Source of the DNA: Candidatus Bathyarchaeota archaeon
GTDB taxonomy: Archaea > Thermoproteota > Bathyarchaeia > TCS64
Reading direction: 5' to 3'
DNA length: 5,044 nt
Assembly (NCBI GenBank): GCA_014730055.1
Contig: WJIV01000172.1
Span: forward strand, 1 to 5,044
Shown: positions 4,358 through 5,044 of the stretch, piece by piece
Position numbering within the stretch: position 1 is the first letter of the stretch
Layout of the letters: each line of letters begins with the position of its first letter
Translations under genes and position numbers: made by a program
Notes under the pieces: model-generated
What the model saw: only the letters and a program-made list of their open reading frames with translations
The model's database searches: none
What the model was told of the DNA's origin: nothing

Positions 4358-5044
4358 ATTCAATCATAGTTAAGGGCCTGAAAAAACATTGGGGACAGAC
4401 CAAGGCAGTAGACGGTATAAGCTTTAATGTAAGCGAAGGGGAGGTATTCGGGTTTCTCGGGCCTAATGGAGCGGGGAAGACCACCACCATCAAGATGCTG
4501 GTTGGATTAACAAAACCAACAAGCGGCTCCGCCACAGTAGCTGGTTATGATATCGTTGAGGAGACGACTGAGGTGAAGAAAAGGATCGGGGTTGTACCCG
4601 AGGCATCTAACCTTTATAACGAGTTGACTGTCCATGAGAACCTATTATTCGTCTCAAAACTATATCATATCAAGACTGGGTTAAGAGAAGGGAGAATAAA
4701 CGAGCTCCTGAACACCTTCCAGTTAAAAGAGTACAGTAACAGGCCCTTTGGAAAGCTCTCAAAAGGATTAAAGAGAAGAACCGTACTGGCAGCAGCTCTA
4801 CTCCACGAGCCAGAGATAATATTCCTGGACGAGCCAACATCGGGGTTAGACGTTATGAGTGCTAGAAACCTAAGACAATTGATATCCGGGCTATCTGAAA
4901 TGGGAGTAACAGTGTTCCTCACCACTCACTATATTGAAGAAGCCGGCGAGCTCTGCGACCGTATTGCAATAATTGTTAAAGGGAAGCTAATTGAAATTGA
5001 GTCCCCCGAGGTACTACGCAGCAGAGTACAGGACATACCATTAA
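4354..5044 (+). CDS. ABC transporter ATPase subunit, ABC-2 exporter type (partial, 3' end missing)
   Basis: The first 230 residues of a stand-alone ABC ATPase; no stop occurs before the window end. Motifs are Walker A GPNGAGKTT (36-44), VVPEASNLYNELTVHEN (80-96) with Glu83 at the usual Q-loop Gln position, the signature as LSKGLKRR (135-142) rather than LSGGQ, Walker B IIFLDEP (155-161), SGLD (163-166) and switch His192. Catalytic Glu160 and His192 are intact, so it should hydrolyse ATP. The LFGxLGPNGAGKTT-like start and xSKG signature are typical of the DrrA/CcmA-like group that partners ABC-2 permeases, so a permease gene is expected beyond the window. It overlaps the MOT1-type gene by 4 bases. 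MOT1 carriers are not known to need an ATPase, so the two proteins probably act separately though co-expressed. Substrate unknown. Confidence 0.93.
   Translation, partial: MNSIIVKGLKKHWGQTKAVDGISFNVSEGEVFGFLGPNGAGKTTTIKMLVGLTKPTSGSATVAGYDIVEETTEVKKRIGVVPEASNLYNELTVHENLLFVSKLYHIKTGLREGRINELLNTFQLKEYSNRPFGKLSKGLKRRTVLAAALLHEPEIIFLDEPTSGLDVMSARNLRQLISGLSEMGVTVFLTTHYIEEAGELCDRIAIIVKGKLIEIESPEVLRSRVQDIPL

Noticed and set aside
4332..4925. Two minus-strand open frames at 4332-4535 and 4665-4925
   Set aside because: Both are shadows of the ABC ATPase gene, which carries all expected motifs on the plus strand.

Overview
The window looks like chromosomal DNA of an archaeon. Upstream regions carry archaeal-type TATA boxes (TTTATATA, TTTATAAA) about 26-31 bases before the expected transcription starts, and no bacterial -35/-10 pairs are evident. 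Two divergent genes lack Shine-Dalgarno sites and appear leaderless or nearly so. Other genes use GGTGAT-type ribosome sites. T-runs lie where archaeal terminators would be expected, and codon use favours AGG/AGA and ATA. The exact lineage cannot be named from the sequence. Gene density is high and the longest gene-free gap is under 100 bases. No RNA genes, CRISPR arrays or insertion sequences were seen.

Left half, minus strand (read right to left): a PadR-family regulator (2557-2054), then two ABC exporter half-transporters, each joined to the gene before it by a 4-base stop/start overlap. The first half-transporter (2057-318) is complete. It has the degenerate ATPase site (Asp for the catalytic Glu, Gln for the switch His) typical of one subunit of heterodimeric exporters such as TM287/288 and LmrCD. 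The second (321-1) is cut by the window edge and should be the catalytically competent partner. The layout parallels the LmrR-LmrCD multidrug system: a PadR regulator in an operon with the exporter it probably controls. A palindromic operator candidate covers the predicted PadR transcription start and its ribosome site.

Middle, 2653-3200: a small cysteine-containing winged-helix regulator (minus strand) is divergent from a 52-residue protein with a C-x2-C-x8-C-x3-H motif (plus strand, 3042-3200). The 59-base gap between them holds one self-complementary TATA box that could serve both directions, plus a 12-base near-identical direct repeat that is a plausible operator.

Right half, plus strand: a MOT1-type molybdate/sulfate transporter homologue (about 3236-4357) follows the small gene after a T-rich tract. 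It overlaps by 4 bases an ABC-2-type ATPase gene (4354 to window end, partial). The regulator, the small putative metal-binding protein, the oxyanion permease and the ABC ATPase may form one locally controlled metal/oxyanion module. That grouping is inferred from position only and is the least familiar part of the window.
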